From the NCBI RefSeq assembly GCF_020616555.1, contig NZ_CP085173.1, forward strand, positions 7,766,001 through 7,830,000: a stretch of 64,000 nucleotides of DNA. Direction: 5' to 3'. Positions 1-8,793 of the stretch are shown piece by piece. The notes below the pieces were generated by a model that was not told the origin of the DNA, ran no database searches, and saw only the letters and a list, made by a program, of their open reading frames with translations. A program made the position numbers and the translations under genes. This stretch comes from Streptomyces longhuiensis. GTDB taxonomy: Bacteria; Actinomycetota; Actinomycetes; Streptomycetales; Streptomycetaceae. Every line of letters begins with the position of its first letter. Position 1 is the first letter of the stretch.

Positions 1-1515
1 TCCACGCTCCTCAAACTCCTCGCCGGCCTCGACACCCCCGAGCAGGGCGAGCTGCGGCTCTCACCGCCCGGCGCGACCGTGGGGCACCTGCCCCAGGAGC
101 CGGAGCGCCGCCCCGGCGAGACCGTGCGCGAGTTCCTCGCCCGGCGCACCGGCGTCGACGCCGCACAGCGCGCCATGGACGAGGCCACCCAGGCCCTCGT
201 CGACGGGGCCCCGGGGGCCGACGACGCCTACTCCGTCAGCCTGGAGCGCTGGCTCGACCTCGGCGGCGCCGACCTCGACGAGCGCGCCGAGGAGATCACC
301 GGCTCCCTCGGCCTCGGCGTGGGCCTCGACCAGGAGATGACCTCGCTCTCCGGCGGCCAGGCCGCGCGCGCGGGCCTCGCCTCGCTGCTGCTGTCCCGCT
401 ACGACGTGTTCCTGCTGGACGAGCCGACCAACGACCTCGACCTGGACGGCCTGGAGCGCCTGGAGTCCTTCGTGCGCGGGCTGCGCGCCGGCACGGTCGT
501 CGTCAGCCACGACCGCGAGTTCCTGACCCGCACCGTCACCAAGGTCCTGGAGCTCGACCTCGCCCAGCAGGAGATCAACCTCTACGGCGGCGGATACGAG
601 GCCTACCTGGAGGAGCGCGAGGTCGCCCGCCGGCACGCCCGCGACGAGTTCGACGAGTACGCCGACAAGAAGGCGGCCCTCGAAGGCCGCGCCCAGATGC
701 AGCGCGGCTGGATGGACAAGGGCGTCAAGAACGCCCGCCGCAAGGCCACGGACAACGACAAGATCGGCCGCAAGTTCCGCAGCGAGGCCAGCGAGAAGCA
801 GGCGGCCAAGGCCCGGCAGACGCAGCGCATGATCGAGCGCCTCGACGTCGTGGACGAGCCGCGCAAGGAGTGGGAGCTGCGCATGGAGATCGCGGCGGCG
901 CCGCGATCCGGCGCCGTCGTCGCCACGCTGCGCGACGCCGAGGTGCGGCGCGGCGACTTCACGCTCGGTCCGGTCTCGCTCCAGATCGACTGGGCCGACC
1001 GCATCGCCATCACCGGGGCCAACGGCGCCGGGAAGTCGACGCTGCTCGGCGCGCTCCTCGGCCGGGTGCCCCTGGACGCGGGGCACGCGACGCTCGGCTC
1101 CGGTGTCGTCGTCGGCGAGGTCGACCAGGCGCGGGCCCTGTTCCACGGCTCGGAGTCGCTGCTCGACGCGTTCTGCGCGGCCGTGCCGGACACCGAGCCG
1201 GCCGACGTGCGCACGCTGCTCGCGAAGTTCGGCCTGAAGGCCGGTCACGTCCTGCGGTCGGCGGCCACGCTGTCGCCGGGCGAGCGCACCCGCGCCGCGC
1301 TGGCGCTGCTCCAGGGCCGCGGCGTCAACCTGCTGGTCCTGGACGAGCCGACCAACCACCTCGACCTGCCCGCCATCGAGCAGCTGGAGTCGGCGCTCGA
1401 CTCCTACGAGGGCACGCTCCTGCTCGTCACCCATGACCGCCGCATGCTGGACGCCGTCAGGACGCAGCGGCGCCTCGAGGTCGCCGACGGCAAGGTGACG
1501 GAGCTCTCCGTCTGA
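1..1515 (+). CDS. ABC-F family ATP-binding protein (5' end missing)
   Basis: This gene is cut by the left window edge; 504 codons remain and the first Walker A is just outside. ABC-F proteins are soluble twin-ATPase proteins that act on the ribosome (translation factors or antibiotic protection) and do not transport. The visible order fits: first signature LSGGQ near residue 117, Walker B LLDEPTNDLDL near 139, then a charged linker at about 190-270 rich in Lys/Arg as in the ABC-F interdomain region, second Walker A GANGAGKST near 339, LSPGE near 424 and LVLDEPTNHLDL near 446. There is no membrane segment. It ends before a 26-bp repeat array and a hairpin shared with convergent tex. Whether it is a housekeeping (EttA/Uup-like) or a resistance type cannot be told. 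Confidence 0.93.
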   Translation, partial: STLLKLLAGLDTPEQGELRLSPPGATVGHLPQEPERRPGETVREFLARRTGVDAAQRAMDEATQALVDGAPGADDAYSVSLERWLDLGGADLDERAEEITGSLGLGVGLDQEMTSLSGGQAARAGLASLLLSRYDVFLLDEPTNDLDLDGLERLESFVRGLRAGTVVVSHDREFLTRTVTKVLELDLAQQEINLYGGGYEAYLEEREVARRHARDEFDEYADKKAALEGRAQMQRGWMDKGVKNARRKATDNDKIGRKFRSEASEKQAAKARQTQRMIERLDVVDEPRKEWELRMEIAAAPRSGAVVATLRDAEVRRGDFTLGPVSLQIDWADRIAITGANGAGKSTLLGALLGRVPLDAGHATLGSGVVVGEVDQARALFHGSESLLDAFCAAVPDTEPADVRTLLAKFGLKAGHVLRSAATLSPGERTRAALALLQGRGVNLLVLDEPTNHLDLPAIEQLESALDSYEGTLLLVTHDRRMLDAVRTQRRLEVADGKVTELSV

Positions 1516-1530
1516 CGTTCTGCGGTGCGC

Positions 1531-1800
1531 GGCGCGGGCTGACGTGAGACGTGTGCGGCGCGGGCTGACGTGAGACGTGTGCGGCGCGGGCTGACGTGAG
1601 ACGTGTGCGGCGCGGGCCGATGTGTGGCGCGTGGGCTGAGGTGTGCCGCGTGGTGTGGGGCTGGCGTGAGACGTGTGCGGCGAGGGCTGATGTGTGGTGT
1701 GGGGCTGGCGTGAGACGTGTGCCGCGAGGGCAGACGCGAGAGACGTGAGCCGCGCGGCCCGAGGCGTGGCTCGGGGCTGACGTGAGGCCGGCCGCGTCGG
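1531..1800. repeat. 26-bp tandem repeat array in the intergenic gap
   Basis: The gap 1516-1848 between convergent genes contains three perfect copies of a 26-bp unit (1531-1556, 1557-1582, 1583-1608) built around GCTGACGTGAGACGTGTGC. Five or six decayed copies of its GACGTGAGACGTGTGC core follow, to about 1790. No ORF with good codon usage or SD lies in it. It looks like slippage-generated intergenic DNA and not a CRISPR, because there are no unique spacers. Confidence 0.85.
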
Positions 1801-1807
1801 CGTGGCG

Positions 1808-1844
1808 CCCGGGGCCGGTCACCTGTGTGGTGACCGGCCCCGGG
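1808..1844. terminator. Bidirectional hairpin between ABC-F gene and tex
   Basis: A perfect 16-bp stem (left arm 1808-1823, right arm 1829-1844) closes a 5-nt TGTGT loop. It sits four bases from the tex stop codon and downstream of the convergent ABC-F gene, so it can serve both. No T-run follows, as is usual for GC-rich actinobacterial terminators. Confidence 0.8.
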
Positions 1845-1848
1845 TGTG

Positions 1849-4341
1849 TCAGCGCCCCTTCGGGTCGAGCAGGCCCGCGCGGCGCAGCGCCTCGGCCATC
1901 TCGCTGTTCGCGGGCGGGGGCGCGGACGCGCCACCCCGCCGCTGCCCCTGGGACTGCTGCCGCTGGGCCTGGCCCTGCCCTTGCTGGCGGCGGCCCTGGC
2001 CGCCCTGACCCTGACCGCCCTGTGCCTGGCCCTGGCGCTGCTGCCCTCGCTGCTGCGGCGGGCGCCCGCCGCGTTCGCGGCGGCCGCCGGCGGCGGCCCC
2101 TGCCCCTGCCCCGCCACCGGCACCCGGCTCGCCCGTCGCCGCCTCGTCGTCGAGACGCAGCGTCAGCGAGATCCGCTTGCGCGGGATGTCCACGTCGAGG
2201 ACCTTCACCTTGACGATGTCACCCGGCTTCACGACGTCCCGCGGGTCCTTCACGAACGTCTTCGACATCGCGGACACATGCACGAGCCCGTCCTGGTGCA
2301 CGCCGACGTCCACGAACGCGCCGAACGCCGCCACATTCGTCACCACGCCCTCGAGGACCATCCCGGACGCCAGGTCGGAGATCTTCTCGACGCCGTCCTT
2401 GAAGGTCGCCGTCTTGAAGGCGGGACGCGGGTCGCGCCCCGGCTTCTCCAGCTCCTTCAGGATGTCCGAGACCGTCGGCAGACCGAACGTGTCGTCCACG
2501 AACTCGGCCGGCTTCAGCGACCGCAGCGCCGCCGCGTTCCCGATGAGGGACGCGACCTGGCCGCCCGTCGTCTTCACCATCCGCCGCACCACGGGGTACG
2601 CCTCCGGGTGCACCGACGACGCGTCGAGCGGGTCGTCGCCGCCGCGGATCCGCAGGAAGCCCGCGCACTGCTCGTACGCCTTCGGGCCCAGCCTGGACAC
2701 GTCCTTGAGGCCCTTGCGCGACGTGAACGGGCCGTTCGCGTCGCGGTGCGCCACGATGTTCTCCGCGAGGCCCGAGCTGATGCCGGACACACGGGCGAGC
2801 AGCGGAGCGGACGCCGTGTTCACGTCCACGCCCACGCCGTTCACACAGTCCTCGACGACCGCGTCCAGGGACCGCGACAGCTTCACCTCGGACAGGTCGT
2901 GCTGGTACTGGCCGACGCCGATCGACTTCGGGTCGATCTTCACCAGCTCGGCCAGCGGGTCCTGGAGGCGGCGGGCGATCGACACGGCGCCGCGCAGCGA
3001 CACGTCCATGTCGGGCAGCTCCTGCGAGGCGAAGGCCGACGCCGAGTACACCGACGCGCCCGCCTCCGACACCATCACCTTGGTGAGGTTCAACTCCGGG
3101 TGCTTGGTGATCAGTTCACCGGCGAGCTTGTCGGTCTCGCGCGACGCCGTGCCGTTCCCGATCGCGATCAGGTCGACCTTGTGCTCCTGGGCGAGACGGG
3201 CCAGCTTGGCCAGCGCCTCGTCCCACCGGTTCGCGGGCACGTGCGGGTGAATGACGTCCGTCGCCACGACCTTGCCCGTCGCGTCGACGACCGCGACCTT
3301 CACGCCCGTACGGAAACCGGGGTCGAGGCCCAGCGTCGCGCGCGTGCCCGCCGGGGCGGCGAGCAGCAGGTCCCGCAGGTTCGCCGCGAAGACGTGCACG
3401 GCCTCGTCCTCCGCCGCCGTGCGCAGCCGCAGCCGCAGGTCGAGGCCGAGGTGCACCAGGATGCGGGTCCGCCAGGCCCAGCGCACCGTGTCGGCCAGCC
3501 ACTTGTCCCCGGGCCGCCCCTGGTTCCTGATCCCGAACCGGTCCGCGACGATCGGCTCGTACGAGGACGGGCCACCGGCCGCGTCCCCCGGCTCCTCCGG
3601 CTCCAGGGTCAGGTCGAGGATGTCCTCCTTCTCACCGCGGAGCATCGCGAGAATCCGGTGGGAGGGCAGCGCGGTGAACGGCTCCGAGAAGTCGAAGTAG
3701 TCGGCGAACTTCGCGCCCGCCTCCTCCTTGCCCTCACGGACCTTGGCGGCCAGCTGTCCCCGGCCCCACATGCGCTCACGCAGCTCGCCGATCAGGTCGG
3801 CGTCCTCGGAGAAGCGCTCGGTGAGGATGGCGCGGGCGCCGTCGAGCGCGGCCTGCGCGTCCGCGACGCCCTTGTCGGCGTCGACGAACGCGGCCGCCGC
3901 GGCGGCCGGTTCCACCGTCGGGTCCCCGAGCAGCCCGTCCGCCAGCGGCTCGAGCCCCGCCTCACGCGCGATCTGCGCCTTGGTGCGGCGCTTCGGCTTG
4001 AACGGCAGGTAGATGTCCTCGAGGCGCGCCTTGGTCTCGGCGGCCATGATCTGCGCCGCCAACTCGTCGGTCAGCTTGCCCTGTTCCCTGACCGAGTCGA
4101 GGACCGCCGCGCGCCGTTCCTCCAGCTCCCGCAGGTAGCGCAGCCGCTCCTCGAGCGTGCGCAGCTGCGCGTCGTCGAGCATCTCGGTCGCTTCCTTGCG
4201 GTAGCGCGCGATGAACGGGACGGTCGAACCGCCGTCGAGCAGCTCGACGGCGGCCTTCACCTGCCGCTCCCGTACGCCGAGCTCCTCGGCAATCCTGCCT
4301 TCGATGGACCCCGTGATGGGACCTGCGCTGGGTGTTGCCAC
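1849..4341 (-). CDS. tex: Tex family transcription accessory protein
   Basis: This is an 830-residue cytoplasmic nucleic-acid-binding protein of the Tex family, which links to transcription elongation and RNA handling. The N-terminal Tex helical region ([18 protein letters not shown]) is followed by a YqgF-like RNase H fold ([17 protein letters not shown]), helix-hairpin-helix repeats ([16 protein letters not shown]) and a C-terminal S1 domain ([20 protein letters not shown]). An unusual Gly/Gln/Arg-rich low-complexity tail of about 90 residues comes after S1 and ends in a short ordered peptide, [16 protein letters not shown] chose the GTG at 4341, preceded by GAGAAGG, over a longer ORF from 4416 whose extra residues do not look conserved. 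It is convergent with the ABC-F gene. Confidence 0.93.
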   Translation of the reverse strand: MATPSAGPITGSIEGRIAEELGVRERQVKAAVELLDGGSTVPFIARYRKEATEMLDDAQLRTLEERLRYLRELEERRAAVLDSVREQGKLTDELAAQIMAAETKARLEDIYLPFKPKRRTKAQIAREAGLEPLADGLLGDPTVEPAAAAAAFVDADKGVADAQAALDGARAILTERFSEDADLIGELRERMWGRGQLAAKVREGKEEAGAKFADYFDFSEPFTALPSHRILAMLRGEKEDILDLTLEPEEPGDAAGGPSSYEPIVADRFGIRNQGRPGDKWLADTVRWAWRTRILVHLGLDLRLRLRTAAEDEAVHVFAANLRDLLLAAPAGTRATLGLDPGFRTGVKVAVVDATGKVVATDVIHPHVPANRWDEALAKLARLAQEHKVDLIAIGNGTASRETDKLAGELITKHPELNLTKVMVSEAGASVYSASAFASQELPDMDVSLRGAVSIARRLQDPLAELVKIDPKSIGVGQYQHDLSEVKLSRSLDAVVEDCVNGVGVDVNTASAPLLARVSGISSGLAENIVAHRDANGPFTSRKGLKDVSRLGPKAYEQCAGFLRIRGGDDPLDASSVHPEAYPVVRRMVKTTGGQVASLIGNAAALRSLKPAEFVDDTFGLPTVSDILKELEKPGRDPRPAFKTATFKDGVEKISDLASGMVLEGVVTNVAAFGAFVDVGVHQDGLVHVSAMSKTFVKDPRDVVKPGDIVKVKVLDVDIPRKRISLTLRLDDEAATGEPGAGGGAGAGAAAGGRRERGGRPPQQRGQQRQGQAQGGQGQGGQGRRQQGQGQAQRQQSQGQRRGGASAPPPANSEMAEALRRAGLLDPKGR

Positions 4342-4441
4342 GATGCCGTACCGCCTTCTCAACTGAGGGTGCGCGGCAATTGTGGCAGGTGGCGCCGACA
4401 ACGGGGGGTAGCCCACCGGCCTGCGGGCGCCTGGTGGCCTT

Positions 4442-5317
4442 TCAGGCGGCCTTGCCGATCAGGTCGGCCGGGAACGCGCCCGCGCCGACCGCGGTGCCCA
4501 TGAAACCGCCCGCCAGCTCCGTGAGCCGGGCCACGCCCGCCTCGCCCAGGTGCGCGTACGGCTCCCGGTCGAGCCGGTCGGTCTGCGCCTCCAGGTCGCG
4601 GCGCAGCGCCACCCCGAGCTCGGTCAACTCGCCCTGCGCGTCGAGCACCTTGCGCTCCCGGAGCCGGTCGGCGGCCGCGTCGAAGTCCTCGCGGGTCCAG
4701 CCGCGCGTGGCGAGCAGCCACTTCGGGGCCATGCCCTTGCCGGTCGCCACATGGCTCACCAGCGCCTCGACGGGGTCGAGGTCGGCGGCGAGCAGCGCGG
4801 CCAGGTGCCCGTCGCCGCGGTGCTCACGCAGCAGGGTGGCGGCGTGCCAGTACGCGAGGTGCGGCTCCTCGGGCACCGGCAGGTCGGCGTGGCCGGCGTA
4901 GAGCGGCCGGGCGTGGCGGGTGCAGGCCTCCGTGGCCCGCAGCGCGAGAGTCGCCGCCTCGGCCATTTCCGGGGAGGTCACGGTCTCGTCGCCGAGGAGC
5001 CTGCGCAGCGTCGAGTCGACGGCACGCGCGCGTGCCGCGAGGACCGTCTCCGGGGAGGCCGTCTCCCACACCGCGGGGACGTGTTCGGCGACGAGCTCGT
5101 GCTTGAAGTTGTAGAACGTCGCCGTCACGGTGCCGGCGCCGACAGCTCCCATCGCCGCCGCGCGGGCCGCGAAGTACGCAGCGCTGCGGTGGGTGATCCC
5201 GATGGCGCCCAGCTCCTTGCCCAGGTCGGGCGAGAAGTAGTGCATCGAGTGGAACGGGTTGAGCATGTTGTGGCAGCGGCGGGCGGCGCGGGGGTCTGAG
5301 GCCGGGGAGGTCGTCAT
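4442..5317 (-). CDS. SCO6745-type HTH_67 family protein
   Basis: A 291-residue soluble, mostly helical protein. It resembles the actinobacterial family annotated as SCO6745 family / HTH_67 (also called SalK-like), which has no defined biochemical role. It shows the family's N-terminal block ([20 protein letters not shown], then [16 protein letters not shown]) and a C-terminal winged-helix-like part ([21 protein letters not shown]). The ATG at 5317 is followed by a short Ala/Arg-rich stretch; the second Met before LNPFHS is an alternative start. It is divergent from the GlxA-type regulator across about 190 bp. Function unknown. Confidence 0.8.
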   Translation of the reverse strand: MTTSPASDPRAARRCHNMLNPFHSMHYFSPDLGKELGAIGITHRSAAYFAARAAAMGAVGAGTVTATFYNFKHELVAEHVPAVWETASPETVLAARARAVDSTLRRLLGDETVTSPEMAEAATLALRATEACTRHARPLYAGHADLPVPEEPHLAYWHAATLLREHRGDGHLAALLAADLDPVEALVSHVATGKGMAPKWLLATRGWTREDFDAAADRLRERKVLDAQGELTELGVALRRDLEAQTDRLDREPYAHLGEAGVARLTELAGGFMGTAVGAGAFPADLIGKAA

Positions 5318-5327
5318 GCGAGTACGT

Positions 5328-5343
5328 TACCGACTGGTTGGTA
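5328..5343. promoter_or_regulatory. Imperfect palindrome upstream of the HTH_67 gene
   Basis: TACCGACTGGTTGGTA is self-complementary at 12 of 16 positions and sits 11 nt upstream of the ATG at 5317. It has the size and symmetry of a repressor operator. The cognate protein is unknown, and the rest of 5318-5503 shows no other clear signal. Confidence 0.3.
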
Positions 5344-5503
5344 CGGGTGGAACGTGCGGGGCGCGAACCATGCGGCGAAACCATGCGCCGAAGCCTTCGC
5401 CGAGCCGCTGACCGGACCCCTCCCACCGCTCCCGGCCCGCGATGGCAGGAAAGGTGGGGTACTCGTCGTTGCGGCCGTCGTGCCGGGCCCGAACACTGGC
5501 CGT

Positions 5504-6511
5504 ATGGCCGCCCGCACCGTGCTCATCCCGCTGTTCGACGACGTCCAGAGCCTGGACGTGACCGGCCCGGCAGAGGTCTTCGCCGGCGCCGCCCTCTGCC
5601 AAGGGCCGCGCCCCGCCGACACGTACCGCATCCGCACCGCCTCCCTCGACGGCGGTCCCGTCCGCACGTCCAGCGGGCTCACGCTCGTCCCCGACCACGC
5701 ACTGGCCGACGCGCCCGAGCCGCACACGCTCCTCGTCCCCGGCGGCCGCGGCACGCGCCGCCCGGATCCGCGCCTGACCGCCTGGCTGCGGGAGCACGGC
5801 CCGCACGCACAGCGCCTCGTCTCCGTCTGCACGGGCGCCATCCTGCTCGCCGAGGCGGGCCTGCTCGACGGCCGCCGGGTGACCACCCACTGGGCGTACT
5901 GCGACCGCCTCGCGCGCGACCACCCCGCCGTCGAGGTCGACCCGGACCCCATCTACGTACGCGACGGGAACGTGGCGACCTCGGCCGGCGTCACCGCGGG
6001 CATCGACCTCGCCCTCGCGCTCGTCGAGGAGGACCACGGCCGCGACACCGCGCTGACCGTCGCCCGCCACCTCGTCGTGTTCCTGCGACGCCCGGGAAAC
6101 CAGGCCCAGTTCAGCGCCCAGCTCTCCGCCCAGACCGCGCGGCGCGAGCCGCTGCGCGAGGTCCAGCACTGGATCACCGAGCACCCCGACGACGACCTCT
6201 CCGTCGAGTCGCTCGCCTCCCGAGCCCGCCTCTCGCCACGCCACTTCGCCCGCGCCTTCCAGGCGGAGACCGGCATGACTCCGGGCCGGTACGTCGACCG
6301 GGTCCGCCTCGAACAGGCGCGCCGCCTCCTGGAGGACACCTCCGACGGCGTCGAGGAGATATCCCGCGCCTGTGGCTACGGCACCCCCGAAGCGATGCGC
6401 CGCGCCTTCGCCAGAACGCTCGGCGCGTCCCCGGCCGAGTACCGCCGCCGTTTCTGCGCAGCCGGCACTCGTACTCCGGGGCGGCGCCCGTCCGAATCCC
6501 TCACATCCTGA
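5504..6511 (+). CDS. GlxA family transcriptional regulator (DJ-1/PfpI + AraC HTH)
   Basis: 335 residues with two domains. Residues 1 to about 190 form a DJ-1/PfpI fold with the nucleophile-elbow Cys in SVCTGAILLAEAGLLDGR near residue 108. Residues about 225-325 form an AraC double helix-turn-helix (LSPRHFARAFQAETGMTPGR, then EEISRACGYGTPEAMRRAF). Family members are DNA-binding activators in which the PfpI domain senses a ligand. The ATG at 5504 begins MAARTVLIPLFDD, the usual family N-terminus; upstream in-frame codons are not domain-like. No strong SD is visible, so initiation may be leaderless. The next gene, 14 nt downstream, is a stand-alone paralog of its PfpI domain. Confidence 0.9.
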   Translation: MAARTVLIPLFDDVQSLDVTGPAEVFAGAALCQGPRPADTYRIRTASLDGGPVRTSSGLTLVPDHALADAPEPHTLLVPGGRGTRRPDPRLTAWLREHGPHAQRLVSVCTGAILLAEAGLLDGRRVTTHWAYCDRLARDHPAVEVDPDPIYVRDGNVATSAGVTAGIDLALALVEEDHGRDTALTVARHLVVFLRRPGNQAQFSAQLSAQTARREPLREVQHWITEHPDDDLSVESLASRARLSPRHFARAFQAETGMTPGRYVDRVRLEQARRLLEDTSDGVEEISRACGYGTPEAMRRAFARTLGASPAEYRRRFCAAGTRTPGRRPSESLTS

Positions 6512-6525
6512 CCGAAAGGCATCCG

Positions 6526-7161
6526 ATGAAGATCGCCATCGTCCTCTTCGACCGCTTCACCGCGCTCGACGCCGTCGGCCCCTACGAGACGCTCGGCAGA
6601 CTCCCCGACGCGGAGCTCACCTTCGTCGCCGAGCGGACCGGGCCCGTGCGGTCGGACACCGGGCGGCTCGCCCTCACCGCCGACAAGGCACTGTCGGAGC
6701 TGACCGACCCGGACATCGTCGTCGTCCCCGGCGGCCCGGGCCAGAGCGCGCAGATGGACAACGAGGTGCTGATCGAGTGGCTGCGCGCCGCCGACACCAC
6801 CAGCACCTGGACGACCTCCGTGTGCACGGGTTCCCTGCTCCTCGCCGCGGCGGGTCTGCTGGACGGCCGGCGCGCGACGTCGCACTGGCTGGCGCGCGAC
6901 ATGCTCAAGGAGTTCGGCGCCGAGCCGACGGCCGAACGCGTCGTCGTCGACGGCAAGTACGTCACCGCCGCCGGTGTCTCCTCCGGCATCGACATGGGCC
7001 TGACCCTCGTCGGCACGATCGCGGGCGACGAGCACGCGCAGGCCGTACAGCTGCTCACCGAGTACGACCCGCAGCCGCCCTACGACGCGGGTTCGCCCGA
7101 GAAGGCCCCCGCGCACCTCGTCGAGGAGTTCCGCGCGAAGAGCCGCTTCATCCTGAAGTAG
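6526..7161 (+). CDS. DJ-1/PfpI family protein
   Basis: 211 residues, a single DJ-1/PfpI (glutamine amidotransferase-like) domain of the kind that includes isonitrile hydratase and related hydrolases or chaperones. The elbow Cys lies in SVCTGSLLLAAAGLLDGRRA near residue 100, and a conserved acidic residue is in the first strand region (RFTALDAVGPYETLG). The ATG has a GAAAGG SD 6 nt upstream and follows the GlxA-type regulator by 14 nt, so the two are probably cotranscribed. Its core is strikingly similar to the N-terminal half of that regulator. The substrate is unknown. The last codons fall inside a 29-bp tandem repeat. Confidence 0.88.
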   Translation: MKIAIVLFDRFTALDAVGPYETLGRLPDAELTFVAERTGPVRSDTGRLALTADKALSELTDPDIVVVPGGPGQSAQMDNEVLIEWLRAADTTSTWTTSVCTGSLLLAAAGLLDGRRATSHWLARDMLKEFGAEPTAERVVVDGKYVTAAGVSSGIDMGLTLVGTIAGDEHAQAVQLLTEYDPQPPYDAGSPEKAPAHLVEEFRAKSRFILK

Positions 7162-7231
7162 TCCAGGAGACCGGCTTCATCCCGCGGCGGTCCAGGAGGC
7201 CCGCTTCACCCTGACGTGGTCCACGTGAAGT
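7145..7231. repeat. 29-bp imperfect tandem repeat spanning two gene ends
   Basis: Three consecutive units begin with GCTTCA at 7145, 7174 and 7203, exactly 29 bp apart, each carrying GGTCCA or AGTCCA at the same offset. The first unit covers the last codons of the PfpI gene and the third covers the last codons of the convergent crotonase, so the intergenic gap is itself a copy of a gene end. Confidence 0.8.
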
Positions 7232-7964
7232 GCGGCTTCCTGCGCTCCAGGAACGCGGCGACGCCCTCCGCGGTGTCGCCGCTTCCACGCGCCTGCTCGG
7301 CCCAGTGCGCGGCCCGGTCCACGCGCCCGTCGGCGAACTCCTTCGCCGCGGCCTGCGTCAGCTGCGAACGCTCACCGAGGATCCGCGCGAACTCACCGAC
7401 GCGCTTGTCCAGTTCGTCCCCGGCGAGCACCTCGTCCACGAGTCCCGTCCGCAGGGCACGCTCCGTACCGATCAACTCGCCCGAGAACAACAGGTACTTG
7501 GCCGTTGCCGGGCCCACCAGGGAGGCGAGGCGGCGCGTCGAGCCCGCCGGGTAGACGATCCCCAGCTTCGACGGGGTGACTCCGAACAGCGCGTCCTCGG
7601 CAGCGAACCGCAGGTCACAGGCCGCCGCCAGCTGGCAGCCGCCGCCCACGCAGTACCCGCGCACCGCGGCCAGCGTCGGCTTGGCGAAGGCCGCGAGCGC
7701 CTCCTCGGCCTCGACCGCGAGCTCCTGTGCCCGCGACCCCGAGCCGCCGAGCGTGGAGATGTCGGCGCCCGCGCAGAACGTCCCGCCCGCCCCGGTCAGC
7801 ACCAGCACCCGCACGGCCGGGTCGGCATCGAGCCGGGCGAGCAGCGGCGGGAGCGAGTGCCACATACCGTCCGTCATGGCGTTCCGTTTGGCGGCGTGGT
7901 CGATGACGATGGTGGCGATGCCGTCGGTGACCGAGTGCGTGAGCTGCGGCGGTGTGTGCGACAT
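7206..7964 (-). CDS. Crotonase/enoyl-CoA hydratase-like protein lacking both catalytic Glu
   Basis: 252 residues with the crotonase fold. The oxyanion-hole segments are present (TGAGGTFCAGADIS and VRGYCVGGGCQLAAACD), as is the GSTRRL region. Rat hydratase uses Glu144 (GGGCE) and Glu164 (QPE). Here the matching positions read GGGCQ and TPS, so Gln and Ser replace the two catalytic acids. It is therefore unlikely to hydrate enoyl-CoA and more likely belongs to another crotonase activity such as an isomerase, hydrolase or decarboxylase. The ATG at 7964 (MSHTPPQLTH) was preferred to a start 14 codons upstream. It is a single gene, convergent with the PfpI gene. Confidence 0.9.
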   Translation of the reverse strand: MSHTPPQLTHSVTDGIATIVIDHAAKRNAMTDGMWHSLPPLLARLDADPAVRVLVLTGAGGTFCAGADISTLGGSGSRAQELAVEAEEALAAFAKPTLAAVRGYCVGGGCQLAAACDLRFAAEDALFGVTPSKLGIVYPAGSTRRLASLVGPATAKYLLFSGELIGTERALRTGLVDEVLAGDELDKRVGEFARILGERSQLTQAAAKEFADGRVDRAAHWAEQARGSGDTAEGVAAFLERRKPHFTWTTSG

Positions 7965-8187
7965 GCGCCGGATGCTATCCGCAGGGCCCGAACGCGCGAT
8001 CAACAAGGGGTGGCGGGCGCGGAGGTGCCATGGCGCGTCCGGTCGACGCGTCGTAGGGATCAGGACGGCCGATGACGAGTCCCGACGCGTACAACCTGAA
8101 TAGCCCTGGAAGAGGAAACTAGAACGGCAGGATCAGTCGCACACCTGACGCTGTCATACGCCAACGGTCAAATTGCGTCGATACTCG

Positions 8188-8202
8188 CTGACTTCTGGTC
8201 AG
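8188..8202. promoter_or_regulatory. Palindrome upstream of the RsbW-like gene
   Basis: CTGAC-TTCTG-GTCAG is a perfect 5-bp inverted repeat with a 5-nt spacer, ending 9 nt before the first candidate ATG (8212). The position suits an operator. The rest of the 8007-8187 gap shows no other clear element. Confidence 0.3.
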
Positions 8203-8211
8203 TCATTCGGT

Positions 8212-8784
8212 ATGGACCAGTGGATTCCCAACACTCGATGCGTGGTGACAATCGAGCGCAAGGGCGGCGACCGGACGATGAGCGACCAGGGGTGGGGGTC
8301 CCGCCCGCGTCCTCAAGGCACTGGGGGAGCGCCCCCCGAGCAGGTACCGGTGAGTCCGCTGCCGTACGAGGGGGTCTGGCGCTTCACGGCGCAGGCCGTC
8401 GACGCGTCCGTTCCGCAGGCCCGGCACGCCGTACGTGACCTGCTGGTCCGCCAAGGCGTACCCGCCTCCGACGACCTCGTCCAGGGGCTGCTGCTCATCG
8501 TCTCCGAGCTGGTCACCAACGCCGTGCGGCACGCGGCCCTGCTCTCGCCCGTCCTCGCGGTGGAGGTCGCCGTCGGCGCCGAGTGGGTGCGCGTCTCCGT
8601 GGAGGACGAGCACCCCTACCGCCCGACCGCCCTGGAAGCCACCGACGGGCAGACGGGCGGGCGCGGCCTCCTCCTCGTACGCGAGGTCACCCGCGAGGCG
8701 GGCGGGGTGTGCGACGTCGAGCACACGGCGAGCGGGGGCAAGGTGATCTGGGCCGCCCTGCCCCTCAAACCCGCCGGCGTCTGA
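8212..8784 (+). CDS. RsbW-like HATPase (ATP-binding regulatory protein)
   Basis: 190 residues with a single histidine-kinase-like ATPase domain of the anti-sigma/RsbW type, about residues 60-185. The N-box reads SELVTNAVRHAALLSPVLAV and the G2-like loop GGRGLLLVREVT. There is no phosphoacceptor His and no membrane segment. Streptomyces encodes dozens of such proteins; some bind sigma factors, for most the partner is unknown. The start is uncertain: ATG 8212 (no SD, perhaps leaderless) or ATG 8278 (MSDQGWGS). The first 50 residues look disordered either way. It is convergent with idi, 9 nt away. Confidence 0.85.
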   Translation: MDQWIPNTRCVVTIERKGGDRTMSDQGWGSRPRPQGTGGAPPEQVPVSPLPYEGVWRFTAQAVDASVPQARHAVRDLLVRQGVPASDDLVQGLLLIVSELVTNAVRHAALLSPVLAVEVAVGAEWVRVSVEDEHPYRPTALEATDGQTGGRGLLLVREVTREAGGVCDVEHTASGGKVIWAALPLKPAGV

Positions 8785-8793
8785 GCGGCGGAC

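Noticed and set aside
1846..4503. Plus-strand open frame of 885 codons opposite tex
   Set aside because: Shadow frame of tex; the real gene has Tex, YqgF, HhH and S1 motifs on the minus strand.
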